Assembly (NCBI RefSeq): GCF_000153125.2
Contig: NZ_CM002299.1
Coordinates: 1,921,075 to 1,985,074 of the forward strand
DNA length: 64,000 nucleotides
Direction: 5' to 3'
Origin: Congregibacter litoralis KT71
GTDB lineage: Bacteria > Pseudomonadota > Gammaproteobacteria > Pseudomonadales > Halieaceae
Shown piece after piece: positions 8,487 to 18,122 of this stretch. The position numbers were made by a program, and so were the translations under genes. Positions within the stretch are counted from its first letter, which is position 1. Each line of letters opens with the position of its first letter. The notes below the pieces were generated by a model, which was not told where the DNA came from, searched no databases, and worked only from the letters and a program-made list of their open reading frames with translations.

Positions 8487-9119
8487 CTAGGGAGTCTCGT
8501 GGTCTCTCCGCCGAATGCCATTGATAAAGGCGTTGACGGAGACATCGATTTGTCGGAGCAGATCGACGTGCTTACTGAACAGGCTCGGGGTGTCCACGCG
8601 CAGCGTTGCGACGCCATGGATGCCTGCCCAGGATGCGTTGGCCAGATACAGCGCGTCCTGTTTTTCAAACTCGCCGTTTTCCATGCCGAACTGCAGAATC
8701 GATTGGACGAGGAGCAGTGTTTCACGACTGACGGCCCGTAGCTCCGGATAGTCATCACTGGGCTGCACCAGGGGGCCAAACATGAGTTTGAAGATCTGTT
8801 CCTGGCTGGCAGCGAAGTCCACATAGGCCCGCGCGACGAGGCGAAGCTGCTTTGCGGCGCTCTCACTCCCGGCATCCCGGGCCGCTCCCAACAAAGCCAG
8901 GAGCTCCCGGTACCCACGGGTGGCGATGGCGGCGAGGAGCGCCTCCTTACCACTGAAGTGCCGATAGGGAGCGGTTTGGGAGACCCCCAGAGAGCGTGCC
9001 ACGGCGCGCAGACTCAGCTGCTCTGCGGGCGTGTGGCGAAGCTGCTCGGCGGCCTCTGCGAGCAATTCGGCCCGCAGATTACCGTGGTGATAGGCGCGCT
9101 GACTGGCTGCCTGAGTCAT
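8487..9119 (-). CDS. TetR family transcriptional regulator
   Basis: A 210-residue regulator with an N-terminal TetR helix-turn-helix (residues about 12-58, with LSLRAVARSLGVSQTAPYRHFSGKEAL split over helices 2 to 4) and a C-terminal ligand-binding helical domain that resembles the WHG/TetR_C group. It begins only 19 bases downstream of the mdh stop in the same direction, so it is probably read from the mdh transcript. The ligand and targets are unknown. Control of mdh is possible but is only an inference from position. Confidence 0.85.
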   Translation of the reverse strand: MTQAASQRAYHHGNLRAELLAEAAEQLRHTPAEQLSLRAVARSLGVSQTAPYRHFSGKEALLAAIATRGYRELLALLGAARDAGSESAAKQLRLVARAYVDFAASQEQIFKLMFGPLVQPSDDYPELRAVSRETLLLVQSILQFGMENGEFEKQDALYLANASWAGIHGVATLRVDTPSLFSKHVDLLRQIDVSVNAFINGIRRRDHETP

Positions 9120-9138
9120 GAAAGACCGATGCTATCGA

Positions 9139-10119
9139 TCAGGGCAGAAGGTCTGCCACGGCATCGCGTTCTTCCGTGAGCTCCTGCTCCGTCGCCTGCA
9201 TCCGTCCACGGCTGAAGTCATTGATTTCCAGACCCTGCACGATGCTCCAATCGCCTCCGCTGCAGCGACAGGGGAAGGAGTAAATCAGGCCCTCGGCGAT
9301 GCCGTAGGAGCCATCGGAATAAACGCCCATGGAAACCCAGTCACCCTCTGGAGTACCCAGCGCCCAGTCGCGCATGTGATCAATCGCGGCGTTAGCGGCC
9401 GAGGCTGCCGAGGAAGCGCCTCGAGCTTTGATAATAGCTGCGCCGCGCTGCTGTACCGTGGGGATGAATTCGTCCTCGTACCACTGCTGCTCAACGGCAT
9501 CTACCGCCACCTTGCCGTTTACTGTGCTGTGGTGCAGGTCGGGATACTGCGTGGCCGAGTGATTGCCCCAGACTGTCATGGTGCTGACCGCTGTCACGGG
9601 CGCGTCGAGTTTCTGGGCAATCTGGGTTTTGGCGCGGTTATGGTCGAGACGCATCATTGCCGTGAAGTTGCGGGGATCAATGTCCGGCGCGTTGCGCTGG
9701 GTGATCAGGGCGTTGGTGTTAGCGGGGTTGCCCACAACCAAAACGCGGATATCGCGACTGGCGTGATCGTTGATGGCTTTGCCCTGGACAGAGAAGATAG
9801 CCGCATTGGCTTCCAGGAGATCCTTGCGTTCCATACCCGGACCCCGGGGGCGAGCGCCAACAAGGAGGGCGTAGTCAGCGTCTTTGAAGCCGACATTGGG
9901 ATCATCGGTGCAAACAATGCCCGCGAGGAGCGGGAAAGCGCAGTCATCAAGTTCCATGCGCACACCTTCGAGGGCATCCATCGCCGGGGTGATGTCCAGG
10001 AGATGCAGGATCACCGGCTGATCGTCGCCCAACATGGCGCCCGAGGCGATACGGAAAAGAAGTGCGTAGCCGATCTGGCCGGCGGCGCCGGTTACTGTGA
10101 CGCGAACAGGTGCTTTCAT
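9139..10119 (-). CDS. mdh: Malate dehydrogenase
   Basis: NAD-dependent oxidation of malate to oxaloacetate in the TCA cycle, cytosolic, 326 residues. The Rossmann nucleotide-binding motif [12 protein letters not shown] is at the N-terminus. Substrate-binding arginines sit in the mobile loop [14 protein letters not shown], and the catalytic Asp-His pair is in the RLDHNRA and [13 protein letters not shown] blocks. This is the group related to cytosolic eukaryotic MDH, common in Pseudomonadota and Actinobacteria, rather than the E. coli type. AGAGG precedes the ATG. It is divergent from ttcA across about 155 bases and is followed closely by a TetR gene. Confidence 0.95.
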   Translation of the reverse strand: MKAPVRVTVTGAAGQIGYALLFRIASGAMLGDDQPVILHLLDITPAMDALEGVRMELDDCAFPLLAGIVCTDDPNVGFKDADYALLVGARPRGPGMERKDLLEANAAIFSVQGKAINDHASRDIRVLVVGNPANTNALITQRNAPDIDPRNFTAMMRLDHNRAKTQIAQKLDAPVTAVSTMTVWGNHSATQYPDLHHSTVNGKVAVDAVEQQWYEDEFIPTVQQRGAAIIKARGASSAASAANAAIDHMRDWALGTPEGDWVSMGVYSDGSYGIAEGLIYSFPCRCSGGDWSIVQGLEINDFSRGRMQATEQELTEERDAVADLLP

Positions 10120-10274
10120 GACAAACCTCTGGTGTCGGGAAGGGGGGTGAAAATACGCCGCGCATTGTCAACATTCAGCCCCAAAAAGACAAGTTGTGCG
10201 CTGACGCACCGCTGGACCTTGCCAACGCCGGCCGAGTACCATGCGCGCGTGTTTTCCCACGGGTTTTTATCGCG

Positions 10275-11132
10275 ATGAGCCGCGATCCACGACGTTCCAG
10301 AACCGAGTTCAATAAACTGCATAAGCGTCTTCGGCGCCAGGTGGGCCAGGCCGTGGTTGATTACGACATGATCCGCGATGGTGAGCGCATTATGGTCTGC
10401 CTCTCTGGAGGTAAAGACTCCTATGCCATGCTGGATATCCTGCAAAACCTCCAGCGCAGCGCGCCCGTGAGCTTTGAACTCATTGCAGTGCATATGGATC
10501 AGAAACAACCGGGCTACCCACCGGAAATACTCCCTGCGTACCTCGATAAACAGAACATCGAGTACCACATCCTCGAAAAAGATACCTACAGCGTCGTGAA
10601 GTCTGTGATACCCGAAGGCAAGACAACCTGTGGGCTCTGTTCCCGTTTGCGGCGGGGTACCCTGTATGGCTTTGCGGAGAGCATCGGAGCCAGCCGGATT
10701 GCCCTGGGGCATCACCGGGACGATATCGTCGAAACCCTGTTTCTCAATATGTTCTTTGGCGGGACCCTCAAAGCCATGCCCCCCAAGCTGCTGTCCGATG
10801 ATGGGAAAAACGTCGTCATTCGTCCCATGGCTTACTGTAAGGAAGCGGATCTTGCCCGCTACGCCGAGGAGATGCAGTTTCCTATCATCCCCTGCAATCT
10901 CTGTGGCTCCCAGGATAATCTCCAGCGCCAGGCGATCAAAAAGATGTTGGTGGACTGGGAGCGGCAATACCCCGGTCGCACGGAAACCATCTTCAAGGCC
11001 ATCGGTAATGTGTCGCCGTCCCAGCTGGCGGATCGAGACCTCTTCGACTTTGGGAGCCTCAATGCAGGCGAGCCACAAGCACCGTCGGACACGGCGACGG
11101 CCCTGTCACGCATTACCGCGGTGAACCTCTAG
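10275..11132 (+). CDS. ttcA: tRNA 2-thiocytidine biosynthesis protein TtcA
   Basis: ATP- and iron-sulfur-dependent enzyme that thiolates cytidine 32 of certain tRNAs. The PP-loop [10 protein letters not shown] lies near residue 50. The cluster-binding CxxC pair is in [10 protein letters not shown], with a further cysteine pair in CNLCGS. The ATG at 10275 (285 residues) was preferred over an upstream in-frame ATG at 10194 because homologues begin shortly before the [13 protein letters not shown] helix. Only three bases separate its stop from ccmA, so it may be co-transcribed with the cytochrome maturation cluster. Confidence 0.94.
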   Translation: MSRDPRRSRTEFNKLHKRLRRQVGQAVVDYDMIRDGERIMVCLSGGKDSYAMLDILQNLQRSAPVSFELIAVHMDQKQPGYPPEILPAYLDKQNIEYHILEKDTYSVVKSVIPEGKTTCGLCSRLRRGTLYGFAESIGASRIALGHHRDDIVETLFLNMFFGGTLKAMPPKLLSDDGKNVVIRPMAYCKEADLARYAEEMQFPIIPCNLCGSQDNLQRQAIKKMLVDWERQYPGRTETIFKAIGNVSPSQLADRDLFDFGSLNAGEPQAPSDTATALSRITAVNL

Positions 11133-11135
11133 CGC

Positions 11136-11741
11136 ATGAGCGCGGGGGTGCTTCTGGAAGCGGTGGACCTGGGGATAGAGCGGGGAGGCCGCGATCTGTT
11201 TTCGGGCTTGTCTTTCAGCCTTTCGGCGGGGGATATCGTGCATCTGCGCGGGGAGAACGGGGCAGGGAAGACGACATTGCTCCGAATTCTCGCGGGTTTG
11301 TCGCGCTATGGATTTGAGGGTCATGTGAGCCGCGAGACGGCCTGTCTATATCTCGGGCATCACAGTGCGGTAAAGGGGCTGCTGTCCCCCCGGGAAAACC
11401 TTCGCTGGCATCCTTCAGGAGAGGCCTTCCCTGACGACACCGTGATTGACGAAGCTCTGACCGAGGTGGGGCTCTATGGTTACGAGGATGTGCCGGCAGC
11501 CCAGCTGTCGGCGGGACAGCAACGCCGCGTTGATCTGGCCCGGCTCTATCTCAGCGACAAGCCTCTCTGGCTCCTCGATGAGCCTTTTACGGCTATTGAT
11601 GTTGCCGGTGTCGCTCGCCTCCAGCAGCGTTTTCTCGAACATGCCTCTAGGGGCGGGGCAGTGCTGCTGAGTTCCCACCAGGCGCTTGATGCTGAGGTGA
11701 AGGCGCGGGTGCTGGAGATATCCGGCGGCGGGACGCCATGA
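11136..11741 (+). CDS. ccmA: Heme exporter ATP-binding protein CcmA
   Basis: ATPase subunit of the CcmABCD complex, which releases holo-CcmE from the inner membrane during cytochrome c maturation. The 201-residue protein shows Walker A (GENGAGKTT), signature LSAGQQRR and Walker B (LWLLDEPFTAID). It starts the ccm cluster and its stop overlaps the ccmB start by four bases (ATGA). Confidence 0.95.
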   Translation: MSAGVLLEAVDLGIERGGRDLFSGLSFSLSAGDIVHLRGENGAGKTTLLRILAGLSRYGFEGHVSRETACLYLGHHSAVKGLLSPRENLRWHPSGEAFPDDTVIDEALTEVGLYGYEDVPAAQLSAGQQRRVDLARLYLSDKPLWLLDEPFTAIDVAGVARLQQRFLEHASRGGAVLLSSHQALDAEVKARVLEISGGGTP

Positions 11742-12424
11742 GCGGGGCAAGCTCGCGGAGCGTTTACGGCGCCTTGTTGCGCCGGCAGCTCACCCTGGCC
11801 CTGCGCAGGCCTGTGCAGCTTCTAAACCCCGTTTTGTTTTTTGCCATCGTCGTTGTGCTCTTTCCTCTTGGTCTCGGCCCCGCCCCGGACACCCTGTCAG
11901 TTTTTGCCGGAGGCATTCTCTGGATCGTGGCGCTGCTGTCGAATATGCTCGGCGCTGAGACGCTGTTTCAGGGAGATTACGACGACGGCTCTCTGGATCA
12001 GCTGCTCATCGCAGAGCAGCCACTGTATTTTCTGGTGATGCCGCATCTCCTGGTGCAGTGGTTGATCAGCGGCTTGTTGCTCGCGCTGCTTTCACCGCTC
12101 TTTGCCCTGATGCTGGGCCTGCCCTCCGCGGGTGTGGGGGTGCTTGTTGCTTCCCTCGCTCTGGGTTCCGGCGTGATGAGTGTGCTCGGCGCCATCGGTG
12201 CGGCGCTGACCGTGGGATTGCGACGGGGGGGGATGCTCGTGGCGTTCCTCGTAACGCCGTTTTACATGCCGGTGCTGATCTTCGGTGCCGGCGCGGTGCG
12301 TGCCGCCGTCGAAGGCCTGCCTTTCCTGCCCTATCTGGCGCTTCTTGGCGCTATGTTTTCCCTCGCCCTCGCTTTGGGGCCCGCGGCCATTGCGGCGGCG
12401 CTGCGGATCTCGGCAGATGCCTGA
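11738..12424 (+). CDS. ccmB: Heme exporter membrane protein CcmB
   Basis: Membrane subunit of the CcmABCD ABC-type complex, 228 residues with six predicted helices. The LRRQLTLALRRP start and the conserved FQGDYDDGSLDQLL loop are typical of CcmB. It works with CcmA to free heme-loaded CcmE from CcmC and CcmD. The following 75-base gap to ccmC is the largest in this cluster and contains a strong promoter-like sequence. Confidence 0.95.
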   Translation: MSGASSRSVYGALLRRQLTLALRRPVQLLNPVLFFAIVVVLFPLGLGPAPDTLSVFAGGILWIVALLSNMLGAETLFQGDYDDGSLDQLLIAEQPLYFLVMPHLLVQWLISGLLLALLSPLFALMLGLPSAGVGVLVASLALGSGVMSVLGAIGAALTVGLRRGGMLVAFLVTPFYMPVLIFGAGAVRAAVEGLPFLPYLALLGAMFSLALALGPAAIAAALRISADA

Positions 12425-12464
12425 CGGGGACCGGGACAAATCGCCGTCGGGCCGCTTTCTGACT

Positions 12465-12493
12465 TTGTTCCCTCTTTATCCCCCGAGTATAAT
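12465..12493 (+). promoter_or_regulatory. Sigma-70 promoter directly before ccmC
   Basis: TTGTTC at 12465-12470, a 17-base spacer and a perfect TATAAT at 12488-12493. The ccmC ATG begins six bases after the -10, so the expected start site coincides with the start codon and the transcript would be leaderless. It would allow ccmC to ccmI to be expressed separately from ttcA-ccmAB. Confidence 0.6.
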
Positions 12494-12499
12494 TCGCTG

Positions 12500-13240
12500 A
12501 TGTGGACGTTTTTTCATAAGTTGGGTTCGCCGCCGTGGTTATACGCTATCGCCGGTACCATCCTTCGCTGGCTTTTGCCGATAGCACTCCTGGCCCTGGG
12601 TGTCGGGGTGGTCTGGGGACTGCTGTATACGGCACCTGATTTCCGTCAGGGCAACAGCTATCGCATCATTTATATCCACGTGCCTGCGGCCGTCGTGGCG
12701 CTCGCCGGCTATTACGTGATGGCCATTGCCGGTGCGATCAGCCTGATCTGGAAGATGAAAATGGCCGACGTTGCGATGCTGGCGGCGGCACCGGTGGGTG
12801 CAGCCCTGACCTTTGTGGCCCTGGTGACCGGGGCCATCTGGGGTAAGCCTACCTGGGGAGCCTGGTGGGTGTGGGACGCGAGGATTACCTCCATGCTCAT
12901 TCTGCTGTTTCTCTATCTGGGTGTCATGGCGCTTTACGAGGCCTACGACAACAAGGCGGCTGCGGCTCGGGCCTGCGCGATTCTGTCCCTGGTGGGCACC
13001 GTCAATATACCCATCATCTACAAGTCCGTGGATTGGTGGTACAGCCTGCACCAGCCGGCCTCCATCAAGTTTACGGGCGAAAGCACCATTGATCCCAGCA
13101 TGCTGTATCCGCTGCTGCTGTGCATAGTATCGTTTTATCTGCTGTTCACCTGTGCACTCCTTGCCAACATGCGCGTGGAAATTCTGCGCCGGGAACGTCG
13201 AACGGGCTGGGTGCAACGTTTGGTCGGGAGCGCTGTCTGA
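12500..13240 (+). CDS. ccmC: Heme transporter CcmC
   Basis: Six-helix inner-membrane protein (246 residues) that handles periplasmic heme and passes it to CcmE. The tryptophan-rich heme-handling motif is WGKPTWGAWWVWDAR (about residues 114-128), and conserved histidines occur in the IYIHVPAA and SLHQPASI regions. The N-terminus MWTFFHKLGSPP aligns with known CcmC starts, so the ATG at 12500 is secure although it has no Shine-Dalgarno sequence. The stop overlaps the ccmD start by one base. Confidence 0.95.
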   Translation: MWTFFHKLGSPPWLYAIAGTILRWLLPIALLALGVGVVWGLLYTAPDFRQGNSYRIIYIHVPAAVVALAGYYVMAIAGAISLIWKMKMADVAMLAAAPVGAALTFVALVTGAIWGKPTWGAWWVWDARITSMLILLFLYLGVMALYEAYDNKAAAARACAILSLVGTVNIPIIYKSVDWWYSLHQPASIKFTGESTIDPSMLYPLLLCIVSFYLLFTCALLANMRVEILRRERRTGWVQRLVGSAV

Positions 13241-13458
13241 TGTATTTCGAGAGTGTGTCTGCGGCGCTGACGATGGACGGGCACGGCCCCTTTGTCTGGG
13301 CGGCCTATGGTCTGACCCTGGCAGTGATTGCCGTGCTCGTGGTGTCGCCGCTGATTCGCCGCCGTCGACTGCTTCGGGAGCTTCGGGGCGAATACCGGCG
13401 TCAGCAGCAGAACCCGACCCAAGAATCCAAGTCCCGTCCAGCCGTGGAGTTATCCTGA
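13240..13458 (+). CDS. ccmD: Heme exporter protein CcmD
   Basis: Small inner-membrane protein of 72 residues that stabilises CcmC-CcmE interaction. It has one helix (about residues 18-38) followed by a strongly basic cytosolic tail ([15 protein letters not shown]), the hallmark of CcmD. The start ATG overlaps the ccmC stop (TGATG). Its place between ccmC and ccmE confirms the call. Confidence 0.9.
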   Translation: MYFESVSAALTMDGHGPFVWAAYGLTLAVIAVLVVSPLIRRRRLLRELRGEYRRQQQNPTQESKSRPAVELS

Positions 13459-13462
13459 ACTA

Positions 13463-13906
13463 ATGCATCCCGTCCGTAAGCAACGCCTTTGGGTGGTTTT
13501 GAGTATCGTGCTTTTTTCGTCGGCAGCCGTTGGCCTTGCCGCCTATGCCCTGCGGGGAAACATCAATCTGTTTTACCCCCCTGTGGAGGTCGCTGCGGGT
13601 AAAGCGCCCGTTGATACCCCGATCCGCGTCGGCGGCATGGTGGTGGAAGGGAGTGTCCAACGCTCCGACAGTACCCTGGAGACGCGCTTCGCCGTGACGG
13701 ACTATCAGGCTACGGTCACTGTGGTTTATGAGGGCATTCTTCCTGACCTGTTTGCCGAAGGTGAGGGTGTGGTGGCCTCGGGACGTCTTAACGCTGACGG
13801 CGTTCTGAACGCCGAAGAGGTGCTGGCAAAGCACGATGAGAATTACATGCCACCGGAAGTCGCGGAGGCCCTGAAAAACAGCGCCACGGCCGGAGTCAGC
13901 CAATGA
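13463..13906 (+). CDS. ccmE: Cytochrome c-type biogenesis heme chaperone CcmE
   Basis: Periplasmic heme chaperone (147 residues) anchored by one N-terminal helix. The OB-fold domain ends in the heme-attachment segment [13 protein letters not shown], where His124 is the residue that binds heme covalently and Tyr128 is the usual axial partner. It takes heme from CcmC and delivers it to CcmF. Its stop overlaps the ccmF start (ATGA). Confidence 0.96.
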   Translation: MHPVRKQRLWVVLSIVLFSSAAVGLAAYALRGNINLFYPPVEVAAGKAPVDTPIRVGGMVVEGSVQRSDSTLETRFAVTDYQATVTVVYEGILPDLFAEGEGVVASGRLNADGVLNAEEVLAKHDENYMPPEVAEALKNSATAGVSQ

Positions 13907-15885
13907 TTCCCGAGTTGGGACACTTTGCGCTGGTCCTCGCGCTATTGATGTCCGTAGCCCTGACCGTGGTGCCGCTGTGGGGTAGCTGGCGGGGCAACTA
14001 TGCCGCCATGCGCCTGGCGCCTACACTCGCCAGCGCCGTGACGGTGTTCTGCCTCATCAGCTTTGCCTGCCTTGCCATCGCTTTTTTACAGGATGACTTT
14101 TCCGTCAAGGTCGTCGCATCCAACAGCAACAGCCTGCTGCCACCTATTTATAAGTTTTCCGCTGTGTGGGGTAACCATGAGGGCTCTCTGCTCCTCTGGG
14201 TGCTGATTCTGTCGTTCTGGCTGGCAGCGGTGGCGACTTTCAGCCGCGGTCTGCCGACGGTGATGCTCGCCCGCGTGCTGGCTGTGATGGGCTTTATCGG
14301 TGTGGGCTTTACTTCCTTTTCACTGTTTACGTCGAATCCCTTTGAGCGTCTTTTGCCCGGCGTTCCCGCCGATGGTAATGACCTCAATCCGCTACTTCAG
14401 GATCCCGGCCTGATTATTCATCCGCCGCTCCTCTACATGGGCTATGTGGGTTTCAGCGTGGCCTTTGCCTTTGCTGTGGCGGCACTCATGGGTGGGCGCC
14501 TCGACGCTGCCTGGGCCCGCTGGTCGCGGCCGTGGACGAACGTTGCCTGGGCATTTCTCAGTCTGGGCATCATGCTTGGCAGCTGGTGGGCCTACTACGA
14601 GTTGGGCTGGGGCGGTTGGTGGTTCTGGGACCCGGTAGAAAATGCGTCCTTCATGCCATGGCTCGCGGGCACTGCGTTGATTCACTCCCTGGCGGCGACG
14701 GAAAAGCGGGGTCTTTTTAAGAGCTGGACCGTGTTGCTGGCGATCTTTGCGTTTTCCCTGAGCCTTCTGGGGACCTTCCTGGTGCGCTCCGGCGTGCTCA
14801 CCTCGGTCCATGCCTTCGCTGCAGACCCCGAGCGGGGTCTCTTCATTCTGGTGTTCCTGGGAATCGTGGTGGGCGGCTCCCTGACGCTGTACGCCATGCG
14901 CGCGCCCTCGGTCCGCAGCCGCATAGGCTTTGGCACCGTGTCTCGGGAGTCCCTGCTGCTCGTCAATAACGTCGTGTTTCTGGTAGCAACGTTAACGGTA
15001 CTCTTTGGCACTTTGTTCCCGCTGTTGATGGACGCCCTGGGGCAGGGTAAGTATTCCGTAGGCGCTCCCTATTTCAATGCCGTGTTCGTACCGCTCATGG
15101 CCTGCCTTGTGCCGTTTATGGGCATCGGCCCCATCTCCAAGTGGCGTGATGACAGCGTGTATCGCTGGCGCAGCCGTATGCTGCTACCCGCCGCGGTGGT
15201 GTTGGGCGTCGGCCTCGGTCTCCCCCTCATCAGTGATCAGGGATACAACCTTTGGGTGGCCCTTGCCCTGGTGATGGCCGGCTGGTTACTCGCAGGTCTG
15301 GTGCAGGATTTTCGCGAGCGCTCGCGAAACAGTCCGAGTCTTCTTCGCGGGTTTCGCCGCCAGTCACCCAGCTACTGGGGCATGGTGATGGCGCACTGTG
15401 GTTTCGCCATGGCTATTATCGGTGTGGTTGCCACATCCCAGTACAACATAGAGCGGGACCTGAGGATGGCGCCGGGTGACACGGAGACGCTGGCGGGTTA
15501 CCGCTTTGAGTTTAAAGAAACCGTGCGCCTGCGCGGGGCAAACTATCTGGCCGACGGTGCGCGTTTTGAGGTGTATCGTGGCGAGCGACGGGTGACGACG
15601 CTGCTGGCAGAGAAGCGCCGGTATCTCGCTTCGGGGTCCGTAATGACCGAAGCGGCCATCGATGGTGGTCTGTTTCGGGACCTGTATGTTGCCATGGGTG
15701 AGCCCGTAGGAGACGGTGGTGCCTGGGCTATCCGACTGCACTATAAACCCATGGTTCGCTGGATGTGGATCGGGGCGATATTCATGGGCGCGGGTGGGCT
15801 GCTCACCGTGACCGATCGTCGCTACCGCCGGCAGGTGACCCGGTCGGCGCTGTCTCCGGGGGTTGCGAATGTCGCCAAGGCTTAA
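13903..15885 (+). CDS. ccmF: Heme lyase subunit CcmF
   Basis: Large polytopic membrane protein (660 residues, about 14-15 helices) that ligates heme to the CXXCH motif of apocytochromes c. The WWD-type motif [19 protein letters not shown] is plain near residues 240-255. Periplasmic histidines occur in WGNHEGS and the [15 protein letters not shown] loop. The C-terminal periplasmic domain (about 515-610) precedes a final helix. It acts with CcmH and CcmI. Confidence 0.96.
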   Translation: MIPELGHFALVLALLMSVALTVVPLWGSWRGNYAAMRLAPTLASAVTVFCLISFACLAIAFLQDDFSVKVVASNSNSLLPPIYKFSAVWGNHEGSLLLWVLILSFWLAAVATFSRGLPTVMLARVLAVMGFIGVGFTSFSLFTSNPFERLLPGVPADGNDLNPLLQDPGLIIHPPLLYMGYVGFSVAFAFAVAALMGGRLDAAWARWSRPWTNVAWAFLSLGIMLGSWWAYYELGWGGWWFWDPVENASFMPWLAGTALIHSLAATEKRGLFKSWTVLLAIFAFSLSLLGTFLVRSGVLTSVHAFAADPERGLFILVFLGIVVGGSLTLYAMRAPSVRSRIGFGTVSRESLLLVNNVVFLVATLTVLFGTLFPLLMDALGQGKYSVGAPYFNAVFVPLMACLVPFMGIGPISKWRDDSVYRWRSRMLLPAAVVLGVGLGLPLISDQGYNLWVALALVMAGWLLAGLVQDFRERSRNSPSLLRGFRRQSPSYWGMVMAHCGFAMAIIGVVATSQYNIERDLRMAPGDTETLAGYRFEFKETVRLRGANYLADGARFEVYRGERRVTTLLAEKRRYLASGSVMTEAAIDGGLFRDLYVAMGEPVGDGGAWAIRLHYKPMVRWMWIGAIFMGAGGLLTVTDRRYRRQVTRSALSPGVANVAKA

Positions 15886-16408
15886 ACTGTTTGTACCCCT
15901 GGGGCTGTTTGTTCTCCTCGCGGTGCTGTTGTTTCGGGGCCTGTCCCTGGACCCTCAGGCCCTGCCGTCGGCGCTGATTGACAAGCCCCTTCCGGCGTTC
16001 GCTCTCCCGGCCTTGAGCGATGAGCAGACTCTGAGTGACAAGGACTTGTTAGGCGAGCCGCTGCTTCTCAACGTCTGGGCAACCTGGTGCATTTCCTGCC
16101 GCGTAGAGCATCCTTACCTCCAGCGCCTGGCGGACGACGGTGTGCTTATCTACGGCGTGAACTATAAAGACGACTCCGCTGCGGCAAGGGACTGGCTGAG
16201 CCAGCTGGGGGATCCCTATCGCGCCAGCATTGTGGATGCCCGGGGAACCCTCGGTCTGGATCTCGGCGTCTACGGTGCACCGGAAACCTACTTTGTTGAT
16301 GCGGACGGCGTCATTCGCTATCGCCACGTCGGTGTTATCGATGAGCGCGTATGGAACGGCCGCCTGAAAGCGATCTACGACGAGCTCACCACAGATACCG
16401 GTACCTGA
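15869..16408 (+). CDS. ccmG: Thiol:disulfide interchange protein CcmG (DsbE)
   Basis: Membrane-anchored periplasmic thioredoxin-like protein (179 residues) that keeps apocytochrome c cysteines reduced. An N-terminal anchor (residues 7-25) is followed by a thioredoxin fold with the active site WCISC (Cys74, Cys77) and the cis-proline region GAPETYF. The ATG at 15869 is preferred over a TTG two codons upstream. The gene overlaps the end of ccmF by 17 bases and its stop overlaps the ccmH start. Confidence 0.94.
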   Translation: MSPRLKLFVPLGLFVLLAVLLFRGLSLDPQALPSALIDKPLPAFALPALSDEQTLSDKDLLGEPLLLNVWATWCISCRVEHPYLQRLADDGVLIYGVNYKDDSAAARDWLSQLGDPYRASIVDARGTLGLDLGVYGAPETYFVDADGVIRYRHVGVIDERVWNGRLKAIYDELTTDTGT

Positions 16409-16932
16409 TGTTTTCCAGAGATTTTTCCATGCGGTTCGCGGCTGTCGCGGTACTAATGGCTGTGTTTTGCACAACACCGGCCTTTGCGGTGATAGAAACC
16501 TACGAGTTTTCCAGTCCCCGGCTGGAGGCACGCTACCGCGCTTTGAGTCAGGAGCTTCGCTGTCCCAAATGCCAGAACCAGAATATCGCAGACTCCAATG
16601 CGCCGATTTCCCAGGATCTGCGCGCCTTGGTTTACGCGCAACTGGAGGCCGGTGCCAGCGATGAAGAGATTCTCAAGGACATGGTGGCTCGCTACGGTGA
16701 ATTCGTACGCTACAGTCCCGCTGCCAGCGGTGCCGCCCTATGGCTGTGGCTGGCGCCTGCCCTCATGCTCGGGGCGGGTTTTCTTCTCTTGCTGTTGCTC
16801 CTACGCCGCGGTCGCAATCCGGTGACTGACGACGGGGACGCCCTCACAGCCGAGGAGCGCCAGCGCCTGGCCCGGATGATGAGCGACGCAGGCGCCGATG
16901 ACGCAGGCGCCGATAAGGATGCAGGGCAATGA
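16408..16932 (+). CDS. ccmH: Cytochrome c-type biogenesis protein CcmH
   Basis: Periplasm-facing thiol oxidoreductase of 174 residues. It has a signal peptide ending at AFA, the redox motif LRCPKCQNQ (Cys52, Cys55) in a three-helix bundle, one C-terminal membrane helix and a short acidic cytosolic tail. Length corresponds to the short CcmH/CcmL form, with the TPR part encoded separately as ccmI. The ATG at 16408 overlaps the ccmG stop, and a second ATG at 16429 is also possible. The tail contains a 15-base tandem duplication encoding DAGAD twice. Confidence 0.93.
   Translation: MFSRDFSMRFAAVAVLMAVFCTTPAFAVIETYEFSSPRLEARYRALSQELRCPKCQNQNIADSNAPISQDLRALVYAQLEAGASDEEILKDMVARYGEFVRYSPAASGAALWLWLAPALMLGAGFLLLLLLLRRGRNPVTDDGDALTAEERQRLARMMSDAGADDAGADKDAGQ
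16885..16914 (+). repeat. 15-bp tandem duplication in ccmH tail
   Basis: GACGCAGGCGCCGAT occurs twice in direct succession and keeps the reading frame, giving DAGAD-DAGAD, with a degenerate third DAG after it. It lies in the hydrophilic C-terminal tail of CcmH. Confidence 0.8.
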
Positions 16933-18122
16933 CCGGCTTTTACCTCGGCGCGGGGATTCTCTGCATTGTTGCCGCAGCCTTTTTGCTGTCCCGAAGAAAC
17001 TCGACCCCGAGAGCGGCCGATGCCAGTGATCCTAATCTCGGCTGGTATGCGCAGCGGGAAGCGGAGCTCCAGGGAGAGGATCATAGGCTCCTCGACGACG
17101 CCCGGCTGCGATTACTGGAGGACGCCGCAACGACGGAGGGTTATCCGCCGGCCCCCGGAAGAGGGGATCGTCGTTTGGGGCTTGTCCTGCTTCTGGCGGT
17201 GGTTTTGGCTGCGGGGCTGATCTACCAGCAGACGGGTTCCCTGGAAGACGTTCTTATCTATGAAGCCCTTAGCGAGCTGACGCCCGAAGACAGTGATGCA
17301 ACCAGGGAAGCGCTCCTGTCGCGCATCGCCGCGCGTAGCCGGGCCCGGGAAGACAATCTTCAATACCTTGGGCTTTTGGGTCAGCTGTACATGGCCGGCG
17401 AAGACTATGCCCCCGCACGGGAGGCCTTTGGTCTCCTCGCTGAGAAGGCCCCCGAGGACCCCCAGGCCCTCGCCATGGCCGCGCAGGCGCGGTTTTTGGC
17501 GGCAGATCGACAGTTAGATACGCAAGCCCAACTCCTCGCGGAGCGGGCCCTCGCTGTGGATCCCGAGCAGCGCACGGCCCTGGGGCTCCTGGGTATGGCC
17601 TCCTTTGAGGAGGGCGCTTACGGCGCGGCTATTAATTACTGGAGCCGCCTCCAGGCCCAGGAGGCCGCAGCCTCTCCCGGCTATGAAATGCTCGCCCAGG
17701 CCATTGCCGTTGCCCGGGAGCGGGGTGGAATAGCGCCCGAAGAACCTGGAGCTTCTCAGGGCGCAGAAGACAATGGGCCGGGTATCTCCGTGGCGTTGGA
17801 CCTGCCGGGGGAGCAGCCTCTTGACCCCCAGGCCATTGTGTTCGTGTTCGCAAGACCGGCGGGCGCCCAGGGCGGTATGCCTATCGCGGTGCGCCGTTTT
17901 CAGGCCGGGCAGTTGCCGACGCGGTTGCGCCTGAGTGACGGGGACTCCATGGCGGGGCAGTTACTCAGTGAGGCCGGTGAGGTCGTGGTGTCCGCGCAGA
18001 TTTCAGTCAATGGCCAGCCCGGCGCTGCCAACGCGGCATTCACCGGTGTGGGGCAGCCCGTCACCGCAGGGGGTGATGAGGTGGCGGTAGAGATCCAGTG
18101 GGAGGCTGCGGGACAGGGCTGA
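16929..18122 (+). CDS. ccmI: Cytochrome c biogenesis TPR protein CcmI (CycH)
   Basis: Apocytochrome c chaperone (397 residues) of the heme ligation complex. Two membrane helices (about residues 2-20 and 80-97) flank an amphipathic cytosolic loop. TPR-like repeats follow (about 130-265), including GLLGQLYMAGEDYAPAREAF. The C-terminal domain (about 285-395) is a beta-rich module common in gammaproteobacterial CcmI. The start overlaps the ccmH stop by four bases. It ends the ccm cluster. Confidence 0.92.
   Translation: MTGFYLGAGILCIVAAAFLLSRRNSTPRAADASDPNLGWYAQREAELQGEDHRLLDDARLRLLEDAATTEGYPPAPGRGDRRLGLVLLLAVVLAAGLIYQQTGSLEDVLIYEALSELTPEDSDATREALLSRIAARSRAREDNLQYLGLLGQLYMAGEDYAPAREAFGLLAEKAPEDPQALAMAAQARFLAADRQLDTQAQLLAERALAVDPEQRTALGLLGMASFEEGAYGAAINYWSRLQAQEAAASPGYEMLAQAIAVARERGGIAPEEPGASQGAEDNGPGISVALDLPGEQPLDPQAIVFVFARPAGAQGGMPIAVRRFQAGQLPTRLRLSDGDSMAGQLLSEAGEVVVSAQISVNGQPGAANAAFTGVGQPVTAGGDEVAVEIQWEAAGQG

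Noticed and set aside
10120..10200. TTGACA-like element as mdh promoter
   Set aside because: TTGACA occurs on the minus strand, but no -10 hexamer lies at a workable distance.
9118..10278. 386-codon open frame antisense to mdh
   Set aside because: It lies wholly opposite a clear mdh gene, has no family similarity I recognise, and such frames are common in GC-rich DNA because stops are rare in that phase.
10116..11078. 320-codon open frame antisense to ttcA
   Set aside because: It is opposite the conserved TtcA reading frame, with no ribosome site or known motif.
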